From Solicoccozyma terricola (taxonomy: Eukaryota; Basidiomycota; Tremellomycetes; Filobasidiales; Piskurozymaceae): DNA of 64,000 bases. Positions 25,104 to 35,104 of this stretch are shown in pieces. The stretch is from the NCBI GenBank assembly GCA_001600875.1, contig BCLD01000013.1, positions 293,408 through 357,407 on the forward strand. Direction: 5' to 3'. Made by a program: the position numbers and the translations under genes. Under the pieces are notes generated by a model. It saw nothing but the letters and a program-made list of their open reading frames with translations, was not told where the DNA came from and made no database searches. Every line of letters begins with the position of its first letter. The stretch's first letter is position 1.

Positions 25104-26062
25104 GATGGTTGAATGGGGTGACCGCGAGTTCTCTGGAGTGTCGGGGACGGGACTTTGTTCGTGGTTGACGGTGAGAGTTGAGTCTGGTAGGATGAACTTC
25201 AGCCAGTGTTGAAACACATCAAGGCCATGTTGGCAACTTTGGAGACATCCCTTTGAGATTTTGCGATCTATCCCTTTATGCTACCACCTAGACATGTGCG
25301 CATGATGGATGATGGTCCTTTGTTTGGAGCTCACCGAGGGGACGTAGGTGTCAGCTTTCGCCACCAATGGACCAGCATCGGAATAGACAGATATCGAATG
25401 GATATCTGACGGTGAACAGGTGGTATGACCCACAAAGTGACCTATATAAATTCGTACCACTCAATCAGTATGTTAAACGGGTGTAAATCCGTCATCAACT
25501 ATCAACACACCCCATCTGGCTTCCCTAGAGAGTGTGATATGTTGAAGATCTCCCTGACCTCTGACCTCATAATTCCACGTGGCCTGCCGGTGTTTTCTCA
25601 CGTTGGGACAGGTCCAGCGCAATCAACAATCAATACCCTCATTGTTGACATCCTCCAGTGGCCGCCCCTATACTCATTTGTACCACTCCATCAATATTCC
25701 TGCAATGGCTCTGAACCATTCAGGAGGGGTAAATGCATCACATCTGGCCTTCCTCCGACAATTCAATATAGTGAGTCTTTAGCCTCGTCGGGCATGACGC
25801 GGTTACGTGACTCGCAGAGAAGTGACGTGTCCAAAGTGAGGCAAGTTCACAGCGTTTCACAATCCCACAACCGAGGCAGCTGGTATGCTCATGTGCAGCA
25901 TGTAGGGCGCCTGTCTGTGAATCCGCAACATGATGACAATAGACAACCCTCTCTCCGAGACTAGGAACTCGTTACACCAATACAGAATGCCATACGAAAG
26001 GTCGTTTCAAATCTTAAGACCCAATCTGAATTCTGCACAGAAACAAGCAGACTGCGTCCCCT
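25104..26062. other. Intergenic region between CHS4-like start and hexose transporter stop
   Basis: About 960 bases; both neighbours are on the minus strand, so this holds the promoter of the Sel1-repeat gene and the 3' region of the transporter. Two imperfect copies of a word containing GTACCACTCNATCANTAT lie near 25453 and 25681, with loosely similar flanks. Plus-strand open frames here (for example 25425-25964) have no recognisable motif and I do not call them. Confidence 0.45.
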
Positions 26063-27830
26063 CTAAACCTGCTTGGAGGCATCCTCGAACATCTCGCTTT
26101 TGCTATCCTTGTGCTCGGACATACCCACATCGTGAGCGAAAGTGGAGTGGGGGGCCCACTTGGAGGATTCACGGGGAGTAGTCTCTTCGAACATTCGGTC
26201 AACTTGCTCGAGAGTAAGCCCCTTGGTCTCCGGGACAAGATAGTATGCATAGACGATGCAGAGACCGCAGGTAGTCATCCTGGATAGGCATAGACGATGC
26301 AGAGACCGCAGGAGAAGAGAGACGTCAGAAGGTTGTTCCAAGAGTTTGTCTCTGGTACCCTCGAAATGCTCACCAAATGAAGAAGCTAAGAAATCGAGGA
26401 GATACAATAACAGCTAATCAGCGACAATGTTCATGACATCACCGACCATATCCACTACAAACTCACACTTTAGCACCCAAATCAGCCTTGTCGGTACCGA
26501 CGAGGTACGGCGTGACGACGGCGATGATGCAGTTCCAGAGCCAGTTTGAGGCGGCGGAGAGAGCAACACCTCGGGATCGGATTGGGAGAGGGAAGATTTC
26601 TCCGATGACGACCCATGCACCGGGACCCCAAGTGGAAGCGAACCAGAAGATGTAGATGCAGATGAAGGCGATCATAGTTTTGACGGCGGTGGGGTCGTTT
26701 GGGAGAGCGGTTCCAACGCCAGCGACGATGATCTGGCAGATGAACATGAAGACGGCACCCCAGATAAGGAGAGGTCGACGACCGAATCGCTCGATGCTCC
26801 AGAACGAGATCGGGGTGGAAAGGACATTGACGAGAGTTGTGATGAGACCGATCATGAATGGGTTGGAGATCGTACCGAGGGATTGGAAGAAGGTGGTTCC
26901 GAAATAAAAGACAAAGTTGACACCAGTCAATTGCTGCATCATCTGGAGAGATGTACCGAGAATAGTCCTTCGCAAGTTGGACCCAGGGTTGCGGATACTA
27001 CCAGAGAAGCAAGAAGCCCAAGATGCAAAGTAACCACCGGCAGGCGAGACGGACAGTTCGTATTCGTTGTTGGCAACAATTTCGGCAAGCTCGTTCTGGA
27101 TAAATTCAGAGTCTTCTGGCTGACCACGAACGCGAGAGAGAACGTGAGCGGCGCGAACGATATCCCCTTTCTTGACAAAGTATCGTGGGGACTCGGGAAG
27201 GAAGAAGAGACCTCCGGCGAGGATGATTGCCCAGAGGAATTGAATGGCGATGGGAATCCTGTACGAAGCTGAGTCGGTCCTGTTCTCGGTAGCGTAGCTG
27301 ACGCAAGAGGCGAGGAGCATACCGACGGTGATGCAGAATTGGTATCCGGAGACAATCGCACCTCGAACTTTTTTGGGAGCGATCTCGGACATGTAGAGGA
27401 TGATGATTGCGGAGACGAATCCGACACCGAGACCGGCGATCAATCGACCGGCAACCATGAGACCGAGGCCCTGGGAGGCGGTCTGTAGGATGACACCGAC
27501 CATAAAGATTAGACAACCGGCAATGATGGTGGCTCGACGACCGAAAAAGTCGGCGAGGTCACCAGATACGACGGCTCCTAAGAAGGTACCAGCGGAGAGG
27601 ATGGAGGTGATGAGCGACTTGGTACTGGCAGGGAGGGCGGTGGCGGTTGGCCCGGCGATAACTTTGATGAAATACTCCATTCCCATGACACCACTGATGT
27701 AACCAGAGTCATAACCGAAGAAAATACCACCGAATGCAGCGAAAGCGCACATAAAGTATGCCTTGAGTGTTACTGGAGCCTCGACACTGTTGACGTCGGA
27801 CGTCGCGTGATGAACAGCTCCTCCTGGCAT
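26063..27830 (-). CDS. MFS hexose-type sugar transporter
   Basis: Plasma membrane sugar porter of the major facilitator superfamily (12 helices). Seen: [16 protein letters not shown] in helix 1, GRR motif DFFGRRATI, the PESPR motif [10 protein letters not shown], the QQLTG motif [16 protein letters not shown], a second GRR ([10 protein letters not shown]), and [18 protein letters not shown] at the end. Three coding exons: 27830-26467, a 12-nt microexon 26385-26374 (FFIW) and 26279-26063; the frame closes at 530 residues. The start at 27830 is preferred because a likely 5' UTR intron (27972-27852) ends just upstream; that intron would hold a G39 run and would remove the alternative Met at 27905. 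Intron 2 ends in a partial copy of the following exon. The specific sugar cannot be read from sequence. Confidence 0.92.
26374..26385 (-). other. 12-nt microexon of the sugar transporter
   Basis: Between a GTGAGT...TTAG intron (26386-26466) and a GTGAGC...CCAG intron (26280-26373) these 12 bases encode the core of VFFIW. Including it joins AKV to FFIW and [14 protein letters not shown] in frame and recreates the conserved end of helix 12 of fungal hexose transporters. Skipping it removes four codons without breaking frame. Confidence 0.8.
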
Positions 27831-27920
27831 GATGGCTGGTCGGCGGTCGCTCTGGAGGGAATGAGAGAGGGAGTCAGCGTTGATATTCTTTGAAGACGGA
27901 AGCATGAGCGAAAGGGGGAC

Positions 27921-27961
<41 letters not shown>

Positions 27962-29141
27962 CTGCGACTTACTGTGCTCGAGATGATAGGTGAGGAAGGT
28001 CTTCGAACCTTGTCGAGTGCTTGAATGTTTGAGTGTTTTGAGATGGGGGGGAAAGAATATAATTTGAAAGACTTTCCGTCGGTCTTATATACTTGATTTG
28101 TTAGCCTCTACCCATAACCGGGGATGAGGAGGGGGTATACAAATTGAAACCCTGCAACTGATCATCCGAACGGGACACCACTTTCCCCCGGTCCTTGCCC
28201 CAGCTCTTACCATTTCCTGGGGCGGGCGAACCCAACCCCTCGAACTCTCGCAGTCCTTCTCCAACCCGAACTAGACTAATCCCCGCTTACTCGTTCGGGT
28301 ACGACGATTGAAAAGCGTAGCAGGTTGGAGATTTATCGGGACCTCGGTTCGTCGTACCTTTTGCCCCCTTTTCTGTTTCCTTTTTTTTTGGGCCGCGTTG
28401 GACGAGAGATGACTGAAAAAGGTACCGTGAAACATGAGACCATGGCCTGGCGATCAACATATCTACTCGGCGTCTGCCATCCCTTGCGGTGCGCACTCGA
28501 ATTCACTCGACCCAACTCGCCTACCACCGCCCCTAGATACATCTATCTAAGCGGTGAAACGAACCGCACAGTTCGGGTAGCTCGCACTAAAGCCACTTAT
28601 TCTGGAGACAGTTGTCTGCGCACACTCTATCCCCATCTGGCCAAGACAATGGAGCCCAGTTTGCCCCGCTCTTGGTTCCATGTCGTGACAATTTGGACAT
28701 GTGTCAATGGAAGTAATGGAAGTGTTCCAAGCGGGTATTCGGGTTTGCTTTAGCTGTGCAGTGCCACAGCGCTTGGCACATGCGCAGTTGCACATAGGCC
28801 CGCATAGTTCTTTCAACATCATATGGGAAAAAGCACCGATGCACCTGAGGGGCACATACATGCACACTGATGGAAACTCGAGTGGGGTACAAGGAGGTGA
28901 TCTCTGCGGCCCCAAGGAGGCCCGGCATTAGATCGTCCGCAGCAACCTGCTAGGCGGTACCCCTCGTTCACAATGCCCCGCCACTGGCATTGAACGGTTA
29001 TCACTTCTGGCAACCACACGTGACCAGTACATATCAATGACGTGTAATAAGGTGTCACTTACCCAGGACTCGTCGATCTCCTCGTATTACAATCCTCCTC
29101 CACCTTCTGGGGCTTCCAGAGCGTCACAAGGCTATGTGACA
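27831..29141. other. Divergent region between sugar transporter and Rab gene, with G39 tract
   Basis: A 1.3-kb region between two divergent starts. Close to the transporter it holds a probable 5' UTR intron (27852-27972, donor GTAAGT on the minus strand, acceptor CTCCAG) that contains a run of 39 G. The remainder shows no gene that I can support; open frames overlap on both strands without motifs. The length suggests an extended regulated promoter for the transporter. Confidence 0.55.
27923..27961 (+). repeat. Poly(G) tract, 39 bases
   Basis: Uninterrupted G39, preceded by CCC. It falls inside the probable 5' UTR intron of the sugar transporter. Runs of this length are error-prone in sequencing and assembly, so the length may not be exact. 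Confidence 0.9.
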
Positions 29142-30483
29142 ATGGCAGACCATGATGTCCAGAGATGGTCAGTCCTGCTCTTCCTCTATCTATCACCTTG
29201 CTCGCACGCTGATACGTTAACACCCGTGTTGACATCCCACAGGGATTAGTACGTTTCCGCCGCCGCCGCCGCCGCCGGCGCTCCTCCCCCTCGCATCGCA
29301 TACCTATCTAATCTCTATTTCCTTCAAACGCAGCATCCTCAAATACTGCATTATTGGAGACGCAGGAGTAGGTAAGACGTCATTACTTCTTCGCTTGACA
29401 TCGGAGGATCAATCGGCACTTCGAGCACCTGAACCGACGATCGGGGTTGATTTTGGATCAAAGGTGTTGAATGTGGGGAATGGGAAGTTTGTCAAGATAC
29501 AATGTGAGTACGTGAGGGCATGAGTGGTGGGGTTGAGGGATACAGGGTATTGATGCTACGTTGTTGGAAATTCCGGTGATAGGTTGGGACACAGCAGGAG
29601 CTGAAGCATTCAGGTAAGATCTCGAGATTCGTTTTTCGCTCTCAATATCTCATCTTTCCTCTCCGCTCTTCTCGTTTTCTTTTTCAGATCTATAACGCGA
29701 AGCTACTTTCGAGGATCTTCAGGTTCTCTCCTCGTATTCGATGTGACGAAACGATCCAGTAAATATCTCCTTCAAGTCGTTACAGCCTTTACTCATCAGA
29801 ATTGTACTTGCGTTAATTGACGATCGAAAAACAGCATTCGATAACCTTTCATCTTGGTTGAAAGATTTAAGGAAACATGCAGATCCTGATGTTGCTGTCA
29901 TGCGTGAGTTGTCACTTTTATTCCCAATCCATTATTAAAACTTGGACCTGACAAGCCGTCTCTTCTCTTTTTTAACCCATTCCCCAAGTCGTCGCCAACA
30001 AAACCGACCTATGTCCTGATTCAGAACTCGATACATCAGACGAAGTTCTTCCTTCTGCACCTCACCCTCTTACCTCTCCGCTTACTTCCTCGATATCCCG
30101 TGAATCCCGTGAATCCTCCGGAACCATCACACCCCAACCACCACCCCCACCAACCACCTCAACAATCCGAGCCGTCTCTCATGCAGAAGCTGTTGAATTC
30201 GCTAATTCGCAAGGATTATTATACGTTGAAACGAGCGCGAAAGATGGGACGGGTGTTGAAGAAGCTTTTGCTAGGACTGCAAGAGAAGTATTAGGTAGGA
30301 TGCATGGTGGGAATGGGACTGGTGGGAGGAAGGTGAGCGTGCTGAATGGGGGACTTTTGGGTGGTGGTGGTGGTAGGGTTTTTCAGCTGATGTAGGGGGG
30401 CTTTCTTTTTCTTTTTCTTTTTTTAACAGAAGGATATGGTTAGGATTGGAAATAAATCGACAGGTGGAGGTGGATGTTGTTGA
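29142..30483 (+). CDS. Divergent Rab-family small GTPase
   Basis: Ras-superfamily GTPase of the Rab2/4/14 type, expected on endomembranes in vesicle traffic. The 256-residue product has WDYILKYCIIGDAGVGKT (P-loop), PTIGVDFGSK (switch I), CWDTAGAEAFRSITRSYFRG (switch II), ANKTDL (G4), ETSAKD (G5) and a double-Cys end GGGGCC for geranylgeranylation. Two oddities: the catalytic Gln of DTAGQE is Ala here, and a ~35-residue Ser/Pro-rich insertion separates G4 from G5. Eight exons: 29142-29167, 29243-29248, 29334-29503, 29583-29613, 29688-29758, 29835-29903, 29989-30332, 30430-30483. Exon 2 is a 6-nt microexon, without which the conserved DYILKY would be lost. The frame closes exactly through all joins. 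I cannot assign it to a named yeast Ypt. Confidence 0.87.
29243..29248 (+). other. 6-nt microexon of the Rab gene
   Basis: GGATTA lies between a CCCACAG acceptor and a GTACGT donor. Together with the flanking exons it encodes the D-Y of RWDYILKYC, the strand before the P-loop that is conserved in Rabs. Reading without splicing ends in a stop immediately after this point. Confidence 0.75.
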
Positions 30484-30925
30484 TATGTATGAAAATTGGG
30501 TGAGAATAGACGTTACAAGACGGATGGAGAGGTTTGGGTTGGATGTTTCCGGAATTGGAATATAATCTCGAGAAAAAAGAGTGTATCAAATACCGCCTGT
30601 TGTTCTTTGCTTGTAATTCATTCTTGGTTATTGCTTGACGTGATTTTAAAAATTCGAATATCCATATCGGCCATTTCCATCAAAATAGATGCGAGGTAAA
30701 GACCTGGTTATACCAACGACGATGAATGTTTCATATCATCAATCGTATACTTGCTTTTTACAATTTTCCCATTTCCTCCGAGGATTTCCCCCAAGCATGG
30801 GCCGAAAAATCCGATTTGGATCACCCTCTCTCTCTCTCTCTCTCGCCCCGTTTCAACCCCCTGGCACTGGCTCATGCCCTGTTTCCCTTCTATGTTTCCC
30901 GTCCCATGACGGTCTAATACGGCTG
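30484..30925. other. Convergent 3' region between Rab and ATP15
   Basis: About 440 bases between converging genes, with A/T-rich stretches and a CT-dinucleotide run near 30825-30845. No gene seen; the short plus-strand open frames lack motifs. Confidence 0.5.
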
Positions 30926-31472
30926 TTATACAGCTCCCATCTTTTCAGACCCTGGAACTTCTTCAGGTTGTTCGGTGATGAATTTCTATTTTAGGAGGAA
31001 ATGCAGGGTCAGGAAGAGTCACAAGTACGAAAGAATAATTCCCCCCTTTTCTTTTCATTCCCATCTTGCAAAAAAGAAACCACCTACCTGTTCACCGCCA
31101 ACTCCGTTCTTCCAAACTTGGTATTTAACACCAACAGCCGCTCTTTTCTCTGCAGCGACACGCTCGGACTCTTTGAGACCTTGACGGACCGCTCGAGAGG
31201 CGATCTGGGTGTATTTGTTGTAGCTGAGTGGGGGGAGGGAGGGAGGGAGGGAGGGAGGGAGGGAGAGTTGGAAGGCGATGTCAATTTGTCGATAGTGTGA
31301 ATATTGGCGACGGGCGGAGATGGGAATGAGGAAAAGGGGGTTGGGCAAGGGGGGGGGGATAATTGAGTCAGTGATTGATTTTCTCAGCGAGACTCGCTGC
31401 GTCCTGTCATGGGTTAGCATGATTGACAAGTGAGCGCTGTACCTACCTGAAGAAAGTGCGCCAGGTAGACAT
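30926..31472 (-). CDS. ATP15: Mitochondrial ATP synthase epsilon subunit
   Basis: Small subunit of the F1 central stalk of mitochondrial ATP synthase, holding gamma and delta together. Three exons on the minus strand, 31472-31447, 31223-31088 and 30985-30926, join in frame to a 73-residue product with the family pattern: MSTWRTFFSYNKYTQIASRA, VRQGLKESERVAAEKR, KYQVWKNG, and an acidic tail ending EKMGAV. Size and layout match eukaryotic epsilon subunits, which have no cleaved presequence. Without the third exon the frame would run on to a stop at 31055, but a GTAGGT donor and TAG acceptor are present. Intron 1 holds GGGA tandem repeats (about 31231-31264) and a G10 run. Diverges from RPN3 over 321 bp. 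Confidence 0.9.
31231..31264 (+). repeat. GGGA tetranucleotide repeat in ATP15 intron 1
   Basis: About eight GGGA units in a row in the first intron of the epsilon subunit gene. On the plus strand this has several G3 runs and could form a G-quadruplex; on the transcribed sense strand of the gene it is TCCC. Confidence 0.8.
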
Positions 31473-31793
31473 GATGAGAGGGATTGGAGGGGTGGTTGTT
31501 GAGGGTTGAAAGCGAGCGGAGGTGTTTGAGATGGACGGGGTCGGGGTTTTCTGGTCCAAGCTGGCATGTTGCGACGTCGGGTGAGAAGGTCGGATTGGGG
31601 GGAGGGACATGCGGGGTTGAGTGGCGGGACCCCTGGGTAGAGGCATGCGGGCCTCAGTGGCAATCCCACCCAGGCTTCGACATGCGGGACTCAACCGCGA
31701 CTGGGCGACTCGTCAGCACCCCTCCTCCTATTCAACTGCCCAGCTCAAAGCATCGCATCGCATCGCATCGACTCATCCATCCGCAGCAGCATC
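31473..31793. other. Divergent promoter of ATP15 and RPN3
   Basis: Short region of 321 bases between two divergent starts. It contains CATCG repeats just before the RPN3 start (about 31745-31765). No gene is seen. Confidence 0.5.
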
Positions 31794-34053
31794 ATGGCCC
31801 AAGACATCGAGATGAAGGCCGCAGACGACAAGGAGAAGAAGGTAGAGGCGAAGAAGGATGATAAAAAAGAAGACAAGGTTGAGGTGCAACCCAAGCCGAT
31901 GACGGTCAAGGAAGGTGAGTGGTCATGGTTGAACTCTTCACACCACCCACCACCTGCACTCGCAGCTCACACCATACCCCTACGTGATCACACAGAAATC
32001 AAACTCAACCTCGCTCTCCTCGATCGAGCCGTCCACGCCATTGAACCGCGATACAGCGCGAGAGTCTTGAGAACGCTGACGACGTTGAGGAGGAGATTAG
32101 ACAAGGACAGCTTGAGCGAGGTTATCGAGACTTGTTATCCTAAATGTGAGTAGGAGGTGTCTCATGCGATTTTTTTTAGTTAGACTGTTCTGATGATGCA
32201 TTGATTGTCTCTTCGTATCAAAGCATCCTCATCTCGCAAGTCCCTCCTCTCAATCGTCTCACACATTCGATCCAAATCTCAACTTCCCAAGGATTCAACG
32301 ATTCAAGCCGTCGATGGTATGGACGTCGACGAAGCTCCATCCGATCCATCGAATCCATCAGCTCCACCAGCTCCATCAGTTCCATCAGCTCCAGTGGTCA
32401 AGGAAACTCCCACGAAGAAGACCGCAGCTGAAAAGGAGAAGGATGTCACGGACATTTTACCGGAATCGGACGTGTATCTAAGGTTGTTGGTTGTATTGGG
32501 TTTGATCGATGCAGAGCAGTCGGAGAAGGTGAGCACACGCCCCCGGGGGGGGGGGGGGGTTGGAACATCTTTGACAGTTGGATCGAGTTACTCATCTCCA
32601 ACCTTACTCGAATACCAATTCAGGCATATGACCTCGCTTTTGACTCTATCAAACTCATTCAATCCCTTAACCGTCGATCGATGGATCATCTCGCCGCTAA
32701 AACTTATTTCTACCTTGCTCGATCCGCCGAACTTGCCGGCGGGGAGAAAAAGGATGGAATTCGACCGATTCTTCTCGCTGCTCATTCAACAGCTTCTCTT
32801 CGACACGACGAAGACCTTCAAGGTACTCTTATCAATCTTTTGTTGAGGAATTATTTCCAGGCGAATTTGTACGATCAAGCGGACAAATTGTTGAGTAAGA
32901 CGACTTTCCCGGAGAGTTGTGGGAATGCTCAATTGGCGAGGTATTTGTTTTATCTCGGTGAGTCTTTGTTCCATGTTATGGGCGGGCGAAAAATTTCTTT
33001 TGGTTTTCGGTGATGTCCTGCTGAACGCCAATCAACTTTCGCTACTCACTCAGGCCGAATCCGCGCTGTCCAATTAAACTACACCGAATCTCACTCTCAT
33101 CTTCAACACGCCATCCGTCGAGCTCCTTCAGCAACCGTTGCACCTGGTTTCCATCAGACGGTGCACAAGTTCTTCGTTGTTGTTGAATTGTTGATGGGTG
33201 ATATTCCTGAGAGGAGTATCTTTAGGCAACCTGCGTTGAGGAAGGCTTTGGTGCCGTACTTCCAGCTAGTTCAGGGTAAGTGGTGTTTCCTCAAAGCGTA
33301 GTCGAAGCCGAACACTGATGGGAAGGGGAGGGTTTTTCTTTTTTTTTTTTTTTTTTTTTTTGGGCTTGTATTTACTCGAACTTATCAGCTGTTCGCATTG
33401 GAGACCTCGATGCGTTTCAAAAAGCTCTCACCACATACACTACTCGTTTCATCTCAGATGGTACCCATTCTCTCATTCTTCGTCTGCGTCACAACGTCAT
33501 CAAGACAGCTCTTCGGATGATCTCCATCGCTTACTCTCGTATATCACTCAAAGACATTTGTCTCAAGCTTCATCTCGATTCAGAAGAGGATACGGAATAT
33601 ATCGTAGCGAAAGCGATAAGGGATGGTGTCATTGATGCGGAGGTAGATCATCAAGGAGGATTCATGAAGAGTAAGGAGGCCGGGAATATCTATGAAACGG
33701 ATGAACCGCAGAAGGCGTTCCAGCAGAGGATCGATTTCTGTATCAATTTGCATAATGATAGCGTCAAGGTGAGTTGTGGGCGAATTTGGGGAAGGTGGCG
33801 GAAACATGCGAAATCCGGGGTCTGACGATTGTTTTCTCGCCCTCGTGCGCAGGCCATGCGATACCCTCTCAATGCGCAGAAACAAGGTAGGCGGATTCGA
33901 TATGGTGGATGCCGAAGCGTGAATCTGGATGCTGATACGATATACACTCTTGCAGAACCGGAAGACTCTGAACTCCTTCGAGAGCGTATGCTAGACATTG
34001 AATCGGCTCTCGCTGAAGCTGCAGAGGATGATGATGGGATGGATGGTTTCTGA
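31794..34053 (+). CDS. RPN3: 26S proteasome regulatory subunit Rpn3
   Basis: PCI-domain subunit of the lid of the 19S regulatory particle. Seen: a Lys/Glu-rich N-terminus, a helical repeat region ([57 protein letters not shown]), [27 protein letters not shown], then the PCI winged-helix region ([32 protein letters not shown]) with [16 protein letters not shown], and the Rpn3 tail KAMRYPLN...[10 protein letters not shown]. Introns lie near 31914-31994, 32145-32221, 32530-32623, 32958-33053, 33276-33389, 33769-33851 and 33887-33955. The last is 69 nt and free of in-frame stops, so retention would not break the protein. One intron holds a G14 run and another a T23 run. A Pro/Ser/Ala-rich insertion lies around residues 130-155. 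Confidence 0.93.
32546..32559 (+). repeat. Poly(G) tract in RPN3 intron
   Basis: CCCCC followed by G14, starting about 10 bases after the donor of the third RPN3 intron. Confidence 0.9.
33339..33361 (+). repeat. Poly(T) tract in RPN3 intron
   Basis: T23 between donor (near 33276) and acceptor (near 33389) of an RPN3 intron; may act as an extended polypyrimidine tract. Confidence 0.9.
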
Positions 34054-34353
34054 GGACCGGGAGGACGAAATATGTTACCTTTGTGCATGTAAATCACGAA
34101 TCGATCACGATGAGCTTCCTTGCGATATGATGTCCTGCACAGGTTGGGTGTCCCCTCTCGTCGCTACTCACGATCAGGAACACCGTTGGAGCCAGGAGGG
34201 GGTCCGAGCTCAAATCGAGTGGCAAAATGATTCAAATCGGTTGAACGCATATCATCAGGTCGTCAACGTCGTCACCACCATTCGTCAATCTCACACCTCG
34301 CACACCTCTCACACCTCTCACACCCCTCACTCATCCAACCGACACCTCCTGAC
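34054..34353 (+). other. 3' region of RPN3 with CACACCTCT repeat
   Basis: About 300 bases between RPN3 and the next plus-strand gene. A short tandem repeat of the type CTCACACCT occurs at about 34290-34330. An open frame crosses the region but is low-complexity at its end and has no recognisable domain; I treat it as noncoding. Confidence 0.45.
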
Positions 34354-35104
34354 ATGACCTTTGAAACATTCCCCGCACTGGAGCTCGGCGAATATCGTCT
34401 GATCTATCTCGAGAAGTCTCAGTGAGCTGTTCTTGAATGAGGGATGCATTGCTTTGAACTGACTTCTCGTGGATGCAGGAGCGTCGTTCGAGTCGGGATT
34501 GAAGCCGATCCGGCTTATCTGTACGAGCGGCTTATACAGCTCTGAGTGGATCCAACTTACCCCCTTTACTTTATTGGTAACCTATACCGTTGATCAGCAC
34601 TCAAACCGCCGACATCGATCGTTGTTTCAAAGTCTATAGCGAGAACAAGCGAGAGTTGACCGCAAGTCCTAGGTCATTATCGCACGGCACACGGATGTTT
34701 TAACTGAATTGTTGGTCAACCCGATTCAGGATGCCATGTTACGCTTACTGCTCGCCGCTGAAATTCCGACTCAAAAGAAAGTATGGCCAAATACGTTCGT
34801 TCTTCACGGTATCGACTATACTGTCCTAGTTGGTACGCAACCGTACTATTCCCTTCTGTGCGTCATGGTACCCCATACTGATCGGCTCGTTGAGACAGGT
34901 ACATCCACATGGACCACACCACGTCGCTTCACCTTCTCACACTACGATATCGCCACTAAATCCACGAGGACGATCAAGCCGTGGGACGTCAAGTATAGGT
35001 TGCTGTTCGCCCCCGTGGGGGTTGCCATAGAGCCGGAGGAGGAAGAGAGTAGGGCGGGAAGTGTTAAACTCGGAGATGGTGATGAAGGAGGATTGTTTCA
35101 CTAA
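34354..35104 (+). CDS. Unrecognised spliced protein
   Basis: I do not recognise this gene. A plausible model starts at 34354 (MTFETFPALELGEYRLIYLE), splices near 34422-34479 (GTGAGC...TGCAG) into SVVRVGIEADPAYL, again near 34521-34597 (GTACGA...GATCAG) into TQTADIDRCFKVYSENKREL, then, through a possible GC-AG intron (GCAAGT donor near 34662, CAG acceptor near 34729), into DAMLRLLLAAEIP...VLHGIDYTVLVG, and, through a stopless 3n intron near 34834-34898, into TSTWTTPRRFTFSHYDIATK, ending in a Glu-rich then Gly/His tail. The model gives a small acidic soluble protein of about 200 residues with no membrane segment or signal. Exon boundaries are tentative; the last exon is the most secure part. 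Converges on the nucleoside transporter. Confidence 0.5.

Noticed and set aside
25425..25964. 179-codon plus-strand open frame in intergenic DNA
   Set aside because: No motif, unremarkable composition, and no family resemblance; open by chance as far as I can see.
27831..27905. Upstream Met of the sugar transporter at 27905
   Set aside because: It lies within a likely 5' UTR intron (27852-27972), and the sequence from 27905 to 27830 is unlike the N-termini of fungal hexose transporters.
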